Shown here one piece after another: positions 1 through 9,453 of a stretch of 64,000 nt of DNA (position 1 is the stretch's first letter; each line of letters starts with the position of its first letter). The position numbers were made by a program, and so were the translations under genes. The notes under the pieces were generated by a model. It did not search any database. It saw only the letters and a program-made list of their open reading frames with translations, and was not told the DNA's origin. The stretch comes from Methylobacterium sp. Leaf99. Lineage in GTDB: Bacteria > Pseudomonadota > Alphaproteobacteria > Rhizobiales > Beijerinckiaceae. Location of the stretch: assembly GCF_001422375.1 (NCBI RefSeq), contig NZ_LMMU01000001.1, positions 1,486,178 to 1,550,177 of the forward strand, read 5' to 3'.

Positions 1-623
<623 letters not shown>

Positions 624-631
624 TGACGGCA

Positions 632-2002
632 ATGCTGAAATACTTCGGCACGGACGGGATCCGTGGACTGGCCAATCGCGTGATCACCCCGGAACTCGCC
701 CTGCGGGTCGGGCAGGCCGCGGGTCTGCACTTCCGCAATTCCGGCTACCGCAACCGGGTCGTCATCGGCAAGGATACCCGGCTGTCGGGCTACATGATCG
801 AGACGGCCCTGATCGCGGGCTTCACCTCCGTCGGCATGGACGTGCTCCAGCTCGGGCCGATGCCGACGCCGGCAGTCGCGATGCTGACCCGCTCCATGCG
901 CGCCGATATCGGCGTGATGATCTCGGCCTCCCACAATCCCTACGAGGACAACGGCATCAAGCTGTTCGGCCGCGACGGCTTCAAGCTTTCCGATGCGGTG
1001 GAACGGGAGATCGAGGGCCTCATCGACGGGCCGCTGCAGACGCGGCTCGCCGGCGCGCGCGACCTCGGCCGGGCCAAGCGCATCGAGAGCGTGCATGCCC
1101 GCTACATCGAGTTCGCCAAGCGGACCCTGCCGCGGCAGATGACCCTCGACGGCCTGCGGGTCGTGGTCGATTGCGCCAACGGCGCGGCCTACCGCGTCGC
1201 GCCCGAGACCCTGTGGGAGCTCGGCGCCGAGGTGATCGCCATCGGCGTCGAACCGGACGGCTTCAACATCAACCGCGACGTCGGCTCCACGGCGCCGGAG
1301 ACCCTGGTCGCCAAGGTGCGGGAACGCCGCGCCGACATCGGCATCGCCTTCGACGGCGATGCCGACCGGGTGATCATCGTCGACGAACGGGGCGTCGTCG
1401 TCGACGGGGACCAGCTCATGGCGGTCATGGCGCGCTCGTGGCAACAGGACGATCGCCTGAGCCAGCCCGGCCTCGTCGCCACGATCATGTCGAACCTCGG
1501 CCTGGAGCGCTATCTCGGCGGGATCGGCCTCGCCCTCGCCCGCACCGCCGTCGGCGACCGGTACGTGCTCGAACACATGCGCGCGCACGGCTACAACCTC
1601 GGCGGCGAGCAATCCGGCCACATCATCATGTCGGACTACGCGACGACGGGGGATGGACTCGTGGCGGCGCTGCAGCTCCTCAGCGTGGTCAAGCGCCAGG
1701 ACCGGCCCGTCAGCGAGGTCTGTCGCTGCTTCAACGCCCTGCCGCAGATCCTCAGGAACGTGCCCTATCGCTCGGGCGAGCCGCTCCGCGACGGCGCGGT
1801 CCTGGACGTCATCGCGTCGGCGACGGCCCGGCTGCACACCTCCGGTCGCCTCGTCGTGCGCCCGTCCGGCACCGAAACCGTGATCCGGGTCATGGCGGAG
1901 GGCGACGATCGAAACCTGATCGGAGACATCGTCGACGAGGTGTCGCACGCCATCGCCCGGCGCTTCGGCGTCCCGGAACCCCACCGGGCCCTGCACAGCT
2001 GA
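632..2002 (+). CDS. glmM: phosphoglucosamine mutase
   Basis: GlmM interconverts glucosamine-6-phosphate and glucosamine-1-phosphate, the step after GlmS toward UDP-GlcNAc. The 456-residue product starts [12 protein letters not shown]. It carries the phosphoserine loop ISASHNP (Ser100), the metal loop DGDADR (241-246), the sugar loop GGEQSGH and the phosphate-binding RPSGTE (410-415), so all four phosphohexomutase domains are complete. I chose ATG 632 because the family begins only a few residues before GTDGIRG; an in-frame TTG at 605 would add nine unconserved residues. It lies 64 bp after glmS on the same strand, and the two are probably co-transcribed. Its end is only 6 bp from the convergent hydrolase gene. 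Confidence 0.97.
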   Translation: MLKYFGTDGIRGLANRVITPELALRVGQAAGLHFRNSGYRNRVVIGKDTRLSGYMIETALIAGFTSVGMDVLQLGPMPTPAVAMLTRSMRADIGVMISASHNPYEDNGIKLFGRDGFKLSDAVEREIEGLIDGPLQTRLAGARDLGRAKRIESVHARYIEFAKRTLPRQMTLDGLRVVVDCANGAAYRVAPETLWELGAEVIAIGVEPDGFNINRDVGSTAPETLVAKVRERRADIGIAFDGDADRVIIVDERGVVVDGDQLMAVMARSWQQDDRLSQPGLVATIMSNLGLERYLGGIGLALARTAVGDRYVLEHMRAHGYNLGGEQSGHIIMSDYATTGDGLVAALQLLSVVKRQDRPVSEVCRCFNALPQILRNVPYRSGEPLRDGAVLDVIASATARLHTSGRLVVRPSGTETVIRVMAEGDDRNLIGDIVDEVSHAIARRFGVPEPHRALHS

Positions 2003-2008
2003 AGAGCC

Positions 2009-2908
2009 TCAGGCCCGGCGATCGGCCAGGTCCGCGACGGCGGCCGAAACGAGATCCTGGCGGAAGTGATGGAGCATGTGCCCCGCGCCCGGCACCCAGT
2101 CGAAGCGCCCCCCCGGCATCGCCAGGGCGGCGAGGGCGCCCTGAAGGGCGTTGTTGACGACGAGGTCGGCCGTCCCGCCGAGGATGCGGACCGGCACCGC
2201 GCAGGTCCGGTAGGCCGCCGCGGCGCGGGTCAGGGCCGGCCAGACGCCCACCGCATCCTCGCCCTCGGCGATCATCCGCTCCGGCCCGCTGGCCAGGGCG
2301 AAGGGGAAGTTTTCGGCGAACGCCTTCGGCATGATCTGCGGCAGGAAGATCGCGCGCCACAGGAGCGGCAGCAGGGCGGGGTCCGAACTCCCGGCGAGGA
2401 CGGGCGCCAAGACCTCGCCGAGGCCGGGGGTGAAGCGCGGTCCGAACAGGACCTGCTCGAGGCGGACTTCCGGGAAGCACAGGGGCGCCAGGGCCAGGAC
2501 ACCCGCCGTTTCGCCCGGGAAGCGCAGTCCGTGGCACAGGGCGACGGCTCCGCCGAAGGAATGGCCGACGAGGAGAGGCCGCTCGACGCCGATGGCCCGC
2601 ATGGCATCGTGGATGATCTCGGCCTGTCGCCAGGGCGAGGCATCGACGGACCGTTGCCGCCGGCTCAGGCCGTGCCCGGGACGATCGACGGCGATGACGC
2701 GAAAGCGCCGTGCGAGGGTCGGCATGAGGGCGAGCCACATGTCCTCCAGGGCCATCAGCGTCCCGTGAATCAGGACGACAGCCGGCCCCTCGCCCGCCTC
2801 GGCATAGGCGACGGTGCGGCCGTCCCCGAGATCCACCGTTCGGCGGGTCACCGCCCCGTCGGCCGTCGAGACGGCCGGCGGCCACGGGCGCAACGCGGGC
2901 GCGTTCAC
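2009..2908 (-). CDS. alpha/beta fold hydrolase
   Basis: A 299-residue alpha/beta hydrolase, probably cytoplasmic. It has the oxyanion HG (48-49), DRPGHG, the nucleophile elbow GHSFGG (Ser117), a GGTAD acid region and the catalytic His in VPGAGHMLHH near the C terminus. The GTG start at 2908 lies one base after the stop of the upstream SDR gene, so translation is probably coupled and the two act together. The substrate cannot be read from sequence; the fold covers esterases, epoxide hydrolases and C-C hydrolases. The reading frame stays open further upstream but there overlaps the SDR gene. Confidence 0.85.
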   Translation of the reverse strand: MNAPALRPWPPAVSTADGAVTRRTVDLGDGRTVAYAEAGEGPAVVLIHGTLMALEDMWLALMPTLARRFRVIAVDRPGHGLSRRQRSVDASPWRQAEIIHDAMRAIGVERPLLVGHSFGGAVALCHGLRFPGETAGVLALAPLCFPEVRLEQVLFGPRFTPGLGEVLAPVLAGSSDPALLPLLWRAIFLPQIMPKAFAENFPFALASGPERMIAEGEDAVGVWPALTRAAAAYRTCAVPVRILGGTADLVVNNALQGALAALAMPGGRFDWVPGAGHMLHHFRQDLVSAAVADLADRRA

Positions 2909-2909
2909 G

Positions 2910-3923
2910 TCAGGACCGCCGCCTGGTGCGGCGCGGCGCCAGGAACGCCGTCGCGGCGAGGCCGAGCCCGATGGCTCCGGCCACGAGGGCGAGGGGGTGC
3001 AGGCTGGCGCGGGTATAGGCGCTGGTCCGCATGACGTAGCCCGGCTGATCGCCCTTCGCGTGCCCGGTGTCGTCCTGCTCGGGTTGGTGGAGAGTCCCGG
3101 TCGGACGTCGCGGACGGCCGGGGCGCTTCTGCATGGCGACGATGGCCGGGGCGAGGAGATCGAAGGCGCCGGGCGCGAATTCCTTGCTCGCCGCGAAGAC
3201 CTTGCCGGCGCCGCCGACGATGACGTCGCGCAGGGGATGCACGGCGCAGTGCAGGATCGCATGGGCGACTTCTTCCGGCGGATAGACCGGCGGCGGCAGC
3301 ATCGGCTCGCGATCCATGTAGTTGCGGGCCCGCCGCGGCAAGGGCGTATCGATGGAGGCCGGCTTGATCAGGCTCACCGTGACCGGGGCGCCCTCGTGGC
3401 GCAGCTCCATCCGGAGGGCGTCGGTGAAGCCCTTCACCGCGTGCTTGCTGGCCGAATACATGCCCTGGAACGGGAAGGCGAGGTCGGAGGCGAGGCTGCC
3501 GACGTTGATCAGCGCACCGCCGCGCCGGCTCAGGTGCTCGACGGCGACCAGCGACCCGTAGACGGTGCCCCAGAAGTTGGTCTGCACCAGCCGGGCGTGA
3601 TCCGCGTCCGACACCGCCCGCAGGGGGCCGTAGATGGTCACGCCGGCGACATTGACCCAGGTGTCGAAGCCGCCGAACGCCGTGATCGCCTTGGCGGCGA
3701 TGACTTCGACCTCGGCCCGTTGCCCGACATCGGCCTCGACCCAGACGGCCTGTCCCCCGGCCGCCTCGATCTCCGCGACGATGTCGGCCAGTGCCGCGCC
3801 GCTGCGGGCCGCCAGCACCACGCGCGCGCCGCCCTTCGCGGCCATGCGGGCCGTGGCGAGGCCGATCCCCGATGAGGCTCCGGTGACAACGATCACCTGA
3901 TCGCGCAGGGACTTGTGTTTCAT
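2910..3923 (-). CDS. SDR family oxidoreductase with C-terminal hydrophobic segment
   Basis: A 337-residue short-chain dehydrogenase/reductase. The nucleotide-binding TGASSGIG is at 14-21, NVAG at 91-94, and the catalytic Ser143, Tyr156 and Lys160 (YSASK) are all present, so it should be an active NAD(P)-dependent enzyme. After the core (about 260 residues) comes a Pro/Arg-rich linker and a hydrophobic stretch at about 308-328, followed by a basic tail, which suggests membrane attachment. Substrate unknown. The gene is the first of a two-gene unit with the hydrolase, separated by a single base. ATG 3923 fits the family N terminus just before the first beta strand. Confidence 0.88.
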   Translation of the reverse strand: MKHKSLRDQVIVVTGASSGIGLATARMAAKGGARVVLAARSGAALADIVAEIEAAGGQAVWVEADVGQRAEVEVIAAKAITAFGGFDTWVNVAGVTIYGPLRAVSDADHARLVQTNFWGTVYGSLVAVEHLSRRGGALINVGSLASDLAFPFQGMYSASKHAVKGFTDALRMELRHEGAPVTVSLIKPASIDTPLPRRARNYMDREPMLPPPVYPPEEVAHAILHCAVHPLRDVIVGGAGKVFAASKEFAPGAFDLLAPAIVAMQKRPGRPRRPTGTLHQPEQDDTGHAKGDQPGYVMRTSAYTRASLHPLALVAGAIGLGLAATAFLAPRRTRRRS

Positions 3924-4040
3924 GGGCCGGTCGCTTCCCGAGGTTGCGCGCGGTCCGTGACTCGCGCTGGAACCTACGCGCGAAGCGATGGGACGTTGCG
4001 AAACGGCGCGGCCTGCGCCGATTTCACGCCCCCGGCGCCG

Positions 4041-4652
4041 TCAGGCCGCGTCCGCCGAGTCGATGCGGTAGTGGATCGGCTTGAAGCTGCCGTTGTTCGA
4101 TTGCAGGGCCGAGCAGGCCGTCAGCCCGATGACGAGGTCGGCCTGCGCTTCGAACGTGATGTGGTCGCCGGGCCGGCTCAGGGGCGGCTCGACGGTGATG
4201 GCGCCGGTCGCGGCGTCGATGGGCACGTTCATGAAGCAGTTGAACGCGATGGGGATCTGGTCGGGCCCGATCCCGTAGGGGGCGAGGGCCGCCGCCAGGT
4301 TGCCGAAGCAGCCGCGATGCGGGTCGGTGTCGCCGTAGATGATCCGGAACGTGTCCTTCGAACACGGCGTCAGCAGGAAGTCGTGGCGCCCGACGGTGTC
4401 CTCGACGATGCGGAGCATCACGTTGGAGCGGTTCGAGTAAAGGGGATCGCCCGTGGTGAGGTAGATCCGGCTCGCGTAATCGAGGGTGCGGCCCGAGGAC
4501 AGGACTTCGCCGGTATCGTGCCGGTTGTAGGCGAGGAGGTCGGCGACCTGCTCGCCCTGCGGGTCGATGACCGTGAGGCGCTGGCCCCGGTCGAGGGTGA
4601 AGGCGACACCCGAACGCGGCGCGATCGCCTGGGGGGGAGGCGCGTCACACAT
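4041..4652 (-). CDS. DUF1989 domain-containing protein (urea carboxylase-associated family)
   Basis: A 203-residue DUF1989 protein. The family includes the urea-carboxylase-associated proteins and the carboxyguanidine deiminase subunits CgdA/CgdB. Seen here are the cysteine-bearing family blocks LTPCSKDTF, HRGCFGNL and FNCFMNVPID, plus the late QSNNG segment. It is a single-domain protein without signal peptide, so it should act in the cytoplasm. The ATG at 4652 overlaps the stop of the upstream YqcI/YcgG gene by 8 bp, which indicates translational coupling. That partner is a haem N-hydroxylase-like protein, so a guanidino or amine substrate is plausible, but this is inference; no urea carboxylase or guanidine carboxylase is in the window. 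Confidence 0.85.
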   Translation of the reverse strand: MCDAPPPQAIAPRSGVAFTLDRGQRLTVIDPQGEQVADLLAYNRHDTGEVLSSGRTLDYASRIYLTTGDPLYSNRSNVMLRIVEDTVGRHDFLLTPCSKDTFRIIYGDTDPHRGCFGNLAAALAPYGIGPDQIPIAFNCFMNVPIDAATGAITVEPPLSRPGDHITFEAQADLVIGLTACSALQSNNGSFKPIHYRIDSADAA

Positions 4653-5370
4653 CGGTCGCCTCGCGCGCGCGCGTTCCGGTCGTCTCGCCCGTGCGGGCCC
4701 GGCCCTTGAACGGGCATTGCCACGCGTCAGAGACGGCCCGGCCGCTGTACTGACGGGCCTCGGACATCTCGCCGTGGCGGGCCAGCATCGGGTTGGCCGA
4801 CCCGGCGAAGGCCGTGTCGCGGGCGAGGATCGAGCTGCGCAGCTTCTCGTACCGGTTGGCCTCGCGCAGGGCCTCGAACTGGGCGTGGAGATTGAACACC
4901 AGCACCGGCGAGGAGAAGCGCCGGGCCGGCCGGCTCGCCCGCGGGTGGAGGCCGACGATGAAGAAGGCCTCGCCGCCGAAGCTCAGGGAGAAGTGCGGGC
5001 TCTCGGGATCGCTCGCGACCCGCCGGTCCCAGGGCTGGCCGAGCCACTGATCCTTGTCGGCGAGGGACTGGGCGCGGGCCCACAGGTGACGCTCGAACTG
5101 TTCTTCCCCGAGGTCGCCCGGCCCTTCGAACACCACGGCGAAGCTCTGGAACAGGTCCGGTGCCCGCTTGTAGCGCGCGGCGAAGGCGAGGAGCGCGGGG
5201 TAGATCCGCATGTCGTCCCAGCCGGAGGTGATGTCCCGGGCCACAACGATCTTCATCTGCCCCTTCGACAGGGCCGATTTCGCGCCGACGCAGGGGAAGG
5301 GAGGGTCACGGATGAAATCACGGAAGGCATGCGCCAGCGCATGGTCACGGTCGTCCCTGGGAAACTGCAT
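4645..5370 (-). CDS. YqcI/YcgG family protein, GntA-like
   Basis: A 241-residue member of the YqcI/YcgG family. One member, GntA of the guanitoxin pathway, is a haem-dependent N-hydroxylase. Recognisable family blocks are FPCVGAKSA (25-33), HFSLSFGGEAFFIVGLHP, FNLHAQFEALR, RYEKLRSSILARD and the C-terminal SEARQYSGR followed by WQCPF. The conserved cysteines are kept. There is no signal peptide or membrane segment. Its stop overlaps the DUF1989 start by 8 bp, so this is the first gene of a two-gene operon. Family assignment is firm; the N-hydroxylase activity and substrate are inference. About 170 bp of non-coding sequence precede it, in which I see no clear promoter. Confidence 0.85.
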   Translation of the reverse strand: MQFPRDDRDHALAHAFRDFIRDPPFPCVGAKSALSKGQMKIVVARDITSGWDDMRIYPALLAFAARYKRAPDLFQSFAVVFEGPGDLGEEQFERHLWARAQSLADKDQWLGQPWDRRVASDPESPHFSLSFGGEAFFIVGLHPRASRPARRFSSPVLVFNLHAQFEALREANRYEKLRSSILARDTAFAGSANPMLARHGEMSEARQYSGRAVSDAWQCPFKGRARTGETTGTRAREATDV

Positions 5371-5543
5371 ACGGACTCATCACTCGGGCAGTTCCGGCTG
5401 CGCACAGATGCGGCAGCCGATGACGCGGTCCTGAGCAACCGGGTCGACGGGCCGGGTGTTCCGCCATGGACGAGAGGCCGCAGGCTTACCAACAGGGGAT
5501 TTTGCGCACCCCGTTCCGGCGGTGCGCGCGGCGGACGACTCCC

Positions 5544-7064
5544 CTAATACCGGATCGTCGTGCGCAGGCCGAACACCGCCGCGTTGCGGATGCGCCCGGC
5601 ATCGGGATCGCGCGGGTTGAGGATGCCCCCGCTCGGCCGGAAGATGTACTGGACGTCCGGCTGCAGGGTCACGCCGGGGCCGAGCACCGCCTGGTAGGTC
5701 GCCTCCAGCACCGCCTCGCTGCTGCGGCGCGGGCCGGGGACGCCGGTGGCCAGGATCGTGTCCGCATCGAAGGCCCGGGCGTCGCGGGAGATGCGCGAGA
5801 GGGCGAAGGCGACGCCGACGGTGTCGTCGGAGCGCCCCGGCAGGAGCCCCTTGTAGGCGATGCCGGCATCGACGTAGAGGTCGATGAGGTTGCGGTCGGA
5901 CGGCCCGCCCGCCACGCGCACGAACACGCTGGCGCCGTCGTTGGGGTCGTCGGGCTCGCGGTAGATCGTCTGGTCGATGATGCCGTAGAGGCCGCTGTCG
6001 CCCCGAAACCGCCGGGCGATGCCGGTGCTGCCGGACGAGGCCAGGGGCGTGCGGTTCTGGTCGAAGCGCAGGCTGTCGAAGCGCCCGAAATGGTGCCAGC
6101 CGCCGAGCGTCACCGTCCCGGCCTCGCCGGTGCTGCCGGCCTCGATGTTGTAGGCGTAGGCGGCCTCCGCGATGACGAGGGCCGGATCGCCCGTGCGGAA
6201 ATTGGTGCCGGTGCGGTTGCGCCGCTGCGGGTCGGGATCGGCGCCCGAGCGCGCGGGGCCGGCCGGATCGCCGTCGAACACGCCGACCTGGAGCGAGAGG
6301 TTGGCGTTGGGCACGACCTTCGCCCGGATGCCCGGTACCGCCAGGGGATAGATCGGCCCGCCGCTCGGGATCACCACGGCCATGTTGTTCGGCCAGCCGA
6401 AGGTGGAATTCACGAACACCGTGCCGGTCTGGGTCACGGCGAACTCGGTGTCGGCGGCGAGTTGTCCGAACCGCACGGAGAACCGGTCGTCGAACAGCTT
6501 CTGCTCGAAGGAGAGTTCGTAGAGCCGGGAGGACGGAAGGGCCTCGATCCCGCTCACCGTGACGAGGTTGTCGATGGTGCCGCGCGACAGGCCGGCCCCG
6601 TGGATCTGGAACAGGTTGGTGTGCAGGGACGCCCCCTGCCAGCCGAGGAGGGGGCCGAGATCGGCGTCGATCTCGAGGTCGAGGAGGCCCTCGAGGATCG
6701 CGCGCCGCCGCAGGCCGCCCGTCGCGTTGCCCAGGCCCTCGCCGATATAGGTCAGGCTGTAGGTGATGCCGCGCGCTTTCAGGAAGGCTCGCAGGCCGAA
6801 GGGATCGCCGTAGGGACCGAGCTGATCCTGGATCGAGGTGTCGAGGTTGGCCGACGGCCGCGACGAGGTGACCGACTGGGCCACCGAGGTCTGCGGATCG
6901 CCGCCCGCGCCCCGCGACGAGCCGATGGCGACGGGCTCGGCCGCGATCCGGGCCAGTTCGTCGGCCGGACTCTGGGCCTGGGCGCCGCGAAGGCTCGCCG
7001 CGCCGAGCAGGCCGAGGGTCGAGCCGAGAGCCAGGCCGGGGGCGATGAAGCGGCGGAGGAAGAT
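5544..7064 (-). CDS. carbohydrate porin, OprB family; probable ATC start
   Basis: An outer-membrane beta-barrel porin of the OprB type, for sugar diffusion. The ORF opened by a GTG at 6884 already lacks the N terminus. Extending the same frame upstream gives a good signal peptide, FLRRFIAPGLALGSTLGLLG, ending at an AQAQ cleavage site, with no stop. No ATG, GTG or TTG lies between the upstream stop (7107-7109) and 6884. An ATC at 7064, with AGGGG six bases ahead, is the best start and gives 506 residues, a normal OprB length. The protein ends in TTIRY, and its C-terminal aromatic residue fits an outer-membrane barrel. It follows the Tat-exported oxidoreductase by 63 bp on the same strand, suggesting a periplasmic sugar function for both. 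Confidence 0.82.
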   Translation of the reverse strand: MFLRRFIAPGLALGSTLGLLGAASLRGAQAQSPADELARIAAEPVAIGSSRGAGGDPQTSVAQSVTSSRPSANLDTSIQDQLGPYGDPFGLRAFLKARGITYSLTYIGEGLGNATGGLRRRAILEGLLDLEIDADLGPLLGWQGASLHTNLFQIHGAGLSRGTIDNLVTVSGIEALPSSRLYELSFEQKLFDDRFSVRFGQLAADTEFAVTQTGTVFVNSTFGWPNNMAVVIPSGGPIYPLAVPGIRAKVVPNANLSLQVGVFDGDPAGPARSGADPDPQRRNRTGTNFRTGDPALVIAEAAYAYNIEAGSTGEAGTVTLGGWHHFGRFDSLRFDQNRTPLASSGSTGIARRFRGDSGLYGIIDQTIYREPDDPNDGASVFVRVAGGPSDRNLIDLYVDAGIAYKGLLPGRSDDTVGVAFALSRISRDARAFDADTILATGVPGPRRSSEAVLEATYQAVLGPGVTLQPDVQYIFRPSGGILNPRDPDAGRIRNAAVFGLRTTIRY

Positions 7065-7127
7065 GGACGGCCCCTGGGCAGGTGTTCGCTGAACCCTACC
7101 CCGCTTTCATGACGATCCCGAGGATCT

Positions 7128-8441
7128 TCAGCCGGCCTCGTCGAGTTCCGGCCCGCGCGTGACATCGAGGCCGGCGCCGCTCCCGGCCGGCGGGCCGACG
7201 GTAACGGGCCGCCCCGAGCGTGCGGCTTCGTAGATCGCCTCCATCAGGACCTGATCCTGCAGCCCCTCCTCGCCGGGGGTGCGCGGGCGCCGGTCCTCGA
7301 GGATGCACCGGGCCATGTGGTCGATCTCGAGGGCGAACTGGTTCTTGGGGGCCAGGACCCGCGAATCCTGCGATTCCACGGCGCCGTCCGGATGCGAGAC
7401 CACGAGGTGCTGGCCGCGATAGGCGAAGGCGTTGCGCAGGTCGATGTCGGCCCGCTCCGTGTGGAGCTGGAGGCGGCGGGATTCGTGGATGCCGTAGCTC
7501 GTCATGCATTGAGCGAGGATTCCGGAGGGAAACCGCAGGGTGAACGACACCGTCTCCTCGACCTCGGCGAACTTCGCGTCGCCCGGCGGGGAATGGAGGC
7601 TCGCCTCCACGGAGACCGGCTCCTCGCCCGTGAGCGCCCGCACGCCGTTGAGGCAGTAGAGGCCGATGTCCGGCAGGGCCCCGCCCCCCGAGAGGGCCTT
7701 CCGCAGGCGCCATTGCTGGGGCAGGCCGGTGGTCTGGCCATTGAACGCCTGGATCAGGCGCGGCTTGCCGAACTCGCCGGAACGGGCGAGGCGCGTCACC
7801 TCGCGGTTGTAGGGCTCGTACTGGCAGCGGTAGGCGATCATCAGCTTGAGACCCGCCTTGGCGCAGGCTTCGATCATCTCGCGCGCCTCGGCCGAGGAAT
7901 TGGCCATGGGCTTCTCGCACAGCACGTGCTTGCCCGATTTGGCGGCGGCCAGCACGTTGTCGCGGTGCAGGCCGTTGGGCGTGACGATGTAGACGGCCTT
8001 GACGCTCGGGTTCTGCGCCAGGCGGTCCCATTCGTCGTAGCCGTAGACCGCGTCGGCCGGCACGCCGTACTGCTCGGCCACGAGCCGCGCCTTCGCGGGC
8101 GTGCCGGACATCACCGCCGCGAGGCGGGCGCGCTTCGTCTCCCCGAAGGCCGGCAGGATCTCTTCCAGGCTCAGGCGCCCGAGGCCGATCACGGCGAAGC
8201 CCACGCGCTGGGCCGGCGGCATCGGAGCGGGCGGCGGCGGCGGCACCCGGTCGCCGGCCCCGCGCCAGTTCGGGAACATCACCTTGCCGCCCTGCACCGC
8301 GCCGGTATCGGCGGGCACGGAGGGGCCCGGCAGCCCCTGGGCGTTCGCGCCCCCCGCACCGAGGCCGAGGGCTGCGCCGGTGACCGTCAGGCCTCCGGCC
8401 CGCAGGAGATTTCGCCGGGACAGGGGAAGATCGTCGCTCAT
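7128..8441 (-). CDS. Gfo/Idh/MocA family oxidoreductase with Tat signal
   Basis: A 437-residue Gfo/Idh/MocA oxidoreductase. The N terminus has a twin-arginine signal (LSRRNLLRAGG) ending near GANAQG, so it should be exported folded. A Rossmann domain begins at FAVIGLGRLS, followed by VYIVTPNGLH and the family's CEKPMA; the C-terminal domain has GGGALPDIGLYCLNGVR. Tat export with a proline-rich linker recalls periplasmic glucose-fructose oxidoreductase, which keeps its NADP bound. I chose ATG 8441 because it places the Tat motif at residue 8; in-frame codons upstream give only a low-complexity Arg/Pro stretch. The OprB porin lies downstream. The sugar substrate is unknown. Confidence 0.88.
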   Translation of the reverse strand: MSDDLPLSRRNLLRAGGLTVTGAALGLGAGGANAQGLPGPSVPADTGAVQGGKVMFPNWRGAGDRVPPPPPAPMPPAQRVGFAVIGLGRLSLEEILPAFGETKRARLAAVMSGTPAKARLVAEQYGVPADAVYGYDEWDRLAQNPSVKAVYIVTPNGLHRDNVLAAAKSGKHVLCEKPMANSSAEAREMIEACAKAGLKLMIAYRCQYEPYNREVTRLARSGEFGKPRLIQAFNGQTTGLPQQWRLRKALSGGGALPDIGLYCLNGVRALTGEEPVSVEASLHSPPGDAKFAEVEETVSFTLRFPSGILAQCMTSYGIHESRRLQLHTERADIDLRNAFAYRGQHLVVSHPDGAVESQDSRVLAPKNQFALEIDHMARCILEDRRPRTPGEEGLQDQVLMEAIYEAARSGRPVTVGPPAGSGAGLDVTRGPELDEAG

Positions 8442-8652
8442 GAATTCACGCCGCTGAAGCTTCGGACAGGTCGATGACTCCGTCCGGGAACGCCATGGGG
8501 GTGCGGGTGTTCCTGCGGTCAACCGTCCCGGCGGACGGCGGCGAGGCGCCCGCGCAGAGGCGCGTTCTCCGCCCGTATGGCGCGCCAATCGCGCACGACG
8601 CCGATCGTCGCGCCCACACCGGACGCGGTCCGCCCCCGTCCCGTCCGAAGGG

Positions 8653-9417
8653 TCAGCGCGCCGCGGGGGCGGCCGTCGGGGCCTCGACCTCACCCCGGCG
8701 CTGGAGCTGCAGGGCGACGAACCAGCACAGGGCCGCCCAGGCCGCGCCGACGCACCAGCCCGCCAGCACGTCGCTCGGCCAGTGCACCCCGAGATAGACC
8801 CGGCTGAAGCCGACGAGCAGGGTCATGGAGATGCCGACGAGCATGACCAGCACCTTGACGCCGCGCTGGCGGTCGACGCGGGCGACGAGGGCCGCGAGGG
8901 TGAGGTAGGCGATGGCCGACATCATCGCGTGGCCGCTGGGGAAGCTCGCCGTGAACACCTCCATGCCGTGGGGCACGAGGTCCGGCCGCGGCCGGTGGTA
9001 GAACAGCTTCAGCACCGTGGAGGCGAGTTCGCCCCCGCCGATGGCGGCGACCACGAAGGCGGCGATCCGCCGGCGTCCGGTCATGGCGAGGTAGGCCACG
9101 GCCGCAACCGTCACGAACACGATGGTGAAGATGCTCCCCAGGCCGGTGATGTCCCGCATGGTCTCCTCGAGCCAGCGCGGCCCGATGGGGTCCGAGAGGT
9201 CGGCCGGATTGCGCAGGGCCAGCAGGATCTTGCGGTCGAGGGCCGCCGTCGAGCCCTCGCCGACCTCGCTCGCCAGGGCGAAGAAGCCGTAGCCGAGGAG
9301 GCTGACGGCCAGCAGGGCCACGACGGCGCCGACCTCGTTGAGGCGCAGGGCCAGCCGCAGGGCATTGGCGCGGCCGATCAGGGGGTCGATGCGGCCGAAC
9401 GCCGGGAGGGATTTCAT
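8653..9417 (-). CDS. PAP2-family phosphatase, integral membrane
   Basis: A 254-residue membrane phosphatase of the PAP2 / phosphatidic-acid or undecaprenyl-diphosphate phosphatase superfamily. The three catalytic motifs are clear: KLFYHRPRP, then PSGHA, then SRVYLGVHWPSDVLAG. About six hydrophobic segments surround them (for example VGAVVALLAVSLLGYGFF near residue 32). It could recycle a lipid carrier phosphate or dephosphorylate phosphatidate; the motifs do not discriminate. The product ends in a short Ala/Arg tail. The 211 bp between its stop and the downstream Gfo-like gene hold nothing I can name. Confidence 0.88.
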   Translation of the reverse strand: MKSLPAFGRIDPLIGRANALRLALRLNEVGAVVALLAVSLLGYGFFALASEVGEGSTAALDRKILLALRNPADLSDPIGPRWLEETMRDITGLGSIFTIVFVTVAAVAYLAMTGRRRIAAFVVAAIGGGELASTVLKLFYHRPRPDLVPHGMEVFTASFPSGHAMMSAIAYLTLAALVARVDRQRGVKVLVMLVGISMTLLVGFSRVYLGVHWPSDVLAGWCVGAAWAALCWFVALQLQRRGEVEAPTAAPAAR

Positions 9418-9453
9418 CGCGCGCGTGTCCTCAGCTGGCTCACCTGTCCCGGT

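Noticed and set aside
5466..7112. Plus-strand ORF of 548 codons over the porin
   Set aside because: Low-complexity Gly/Ala/Arg translation antisense to a clear porin with signal peptide; an effect of high G+C.
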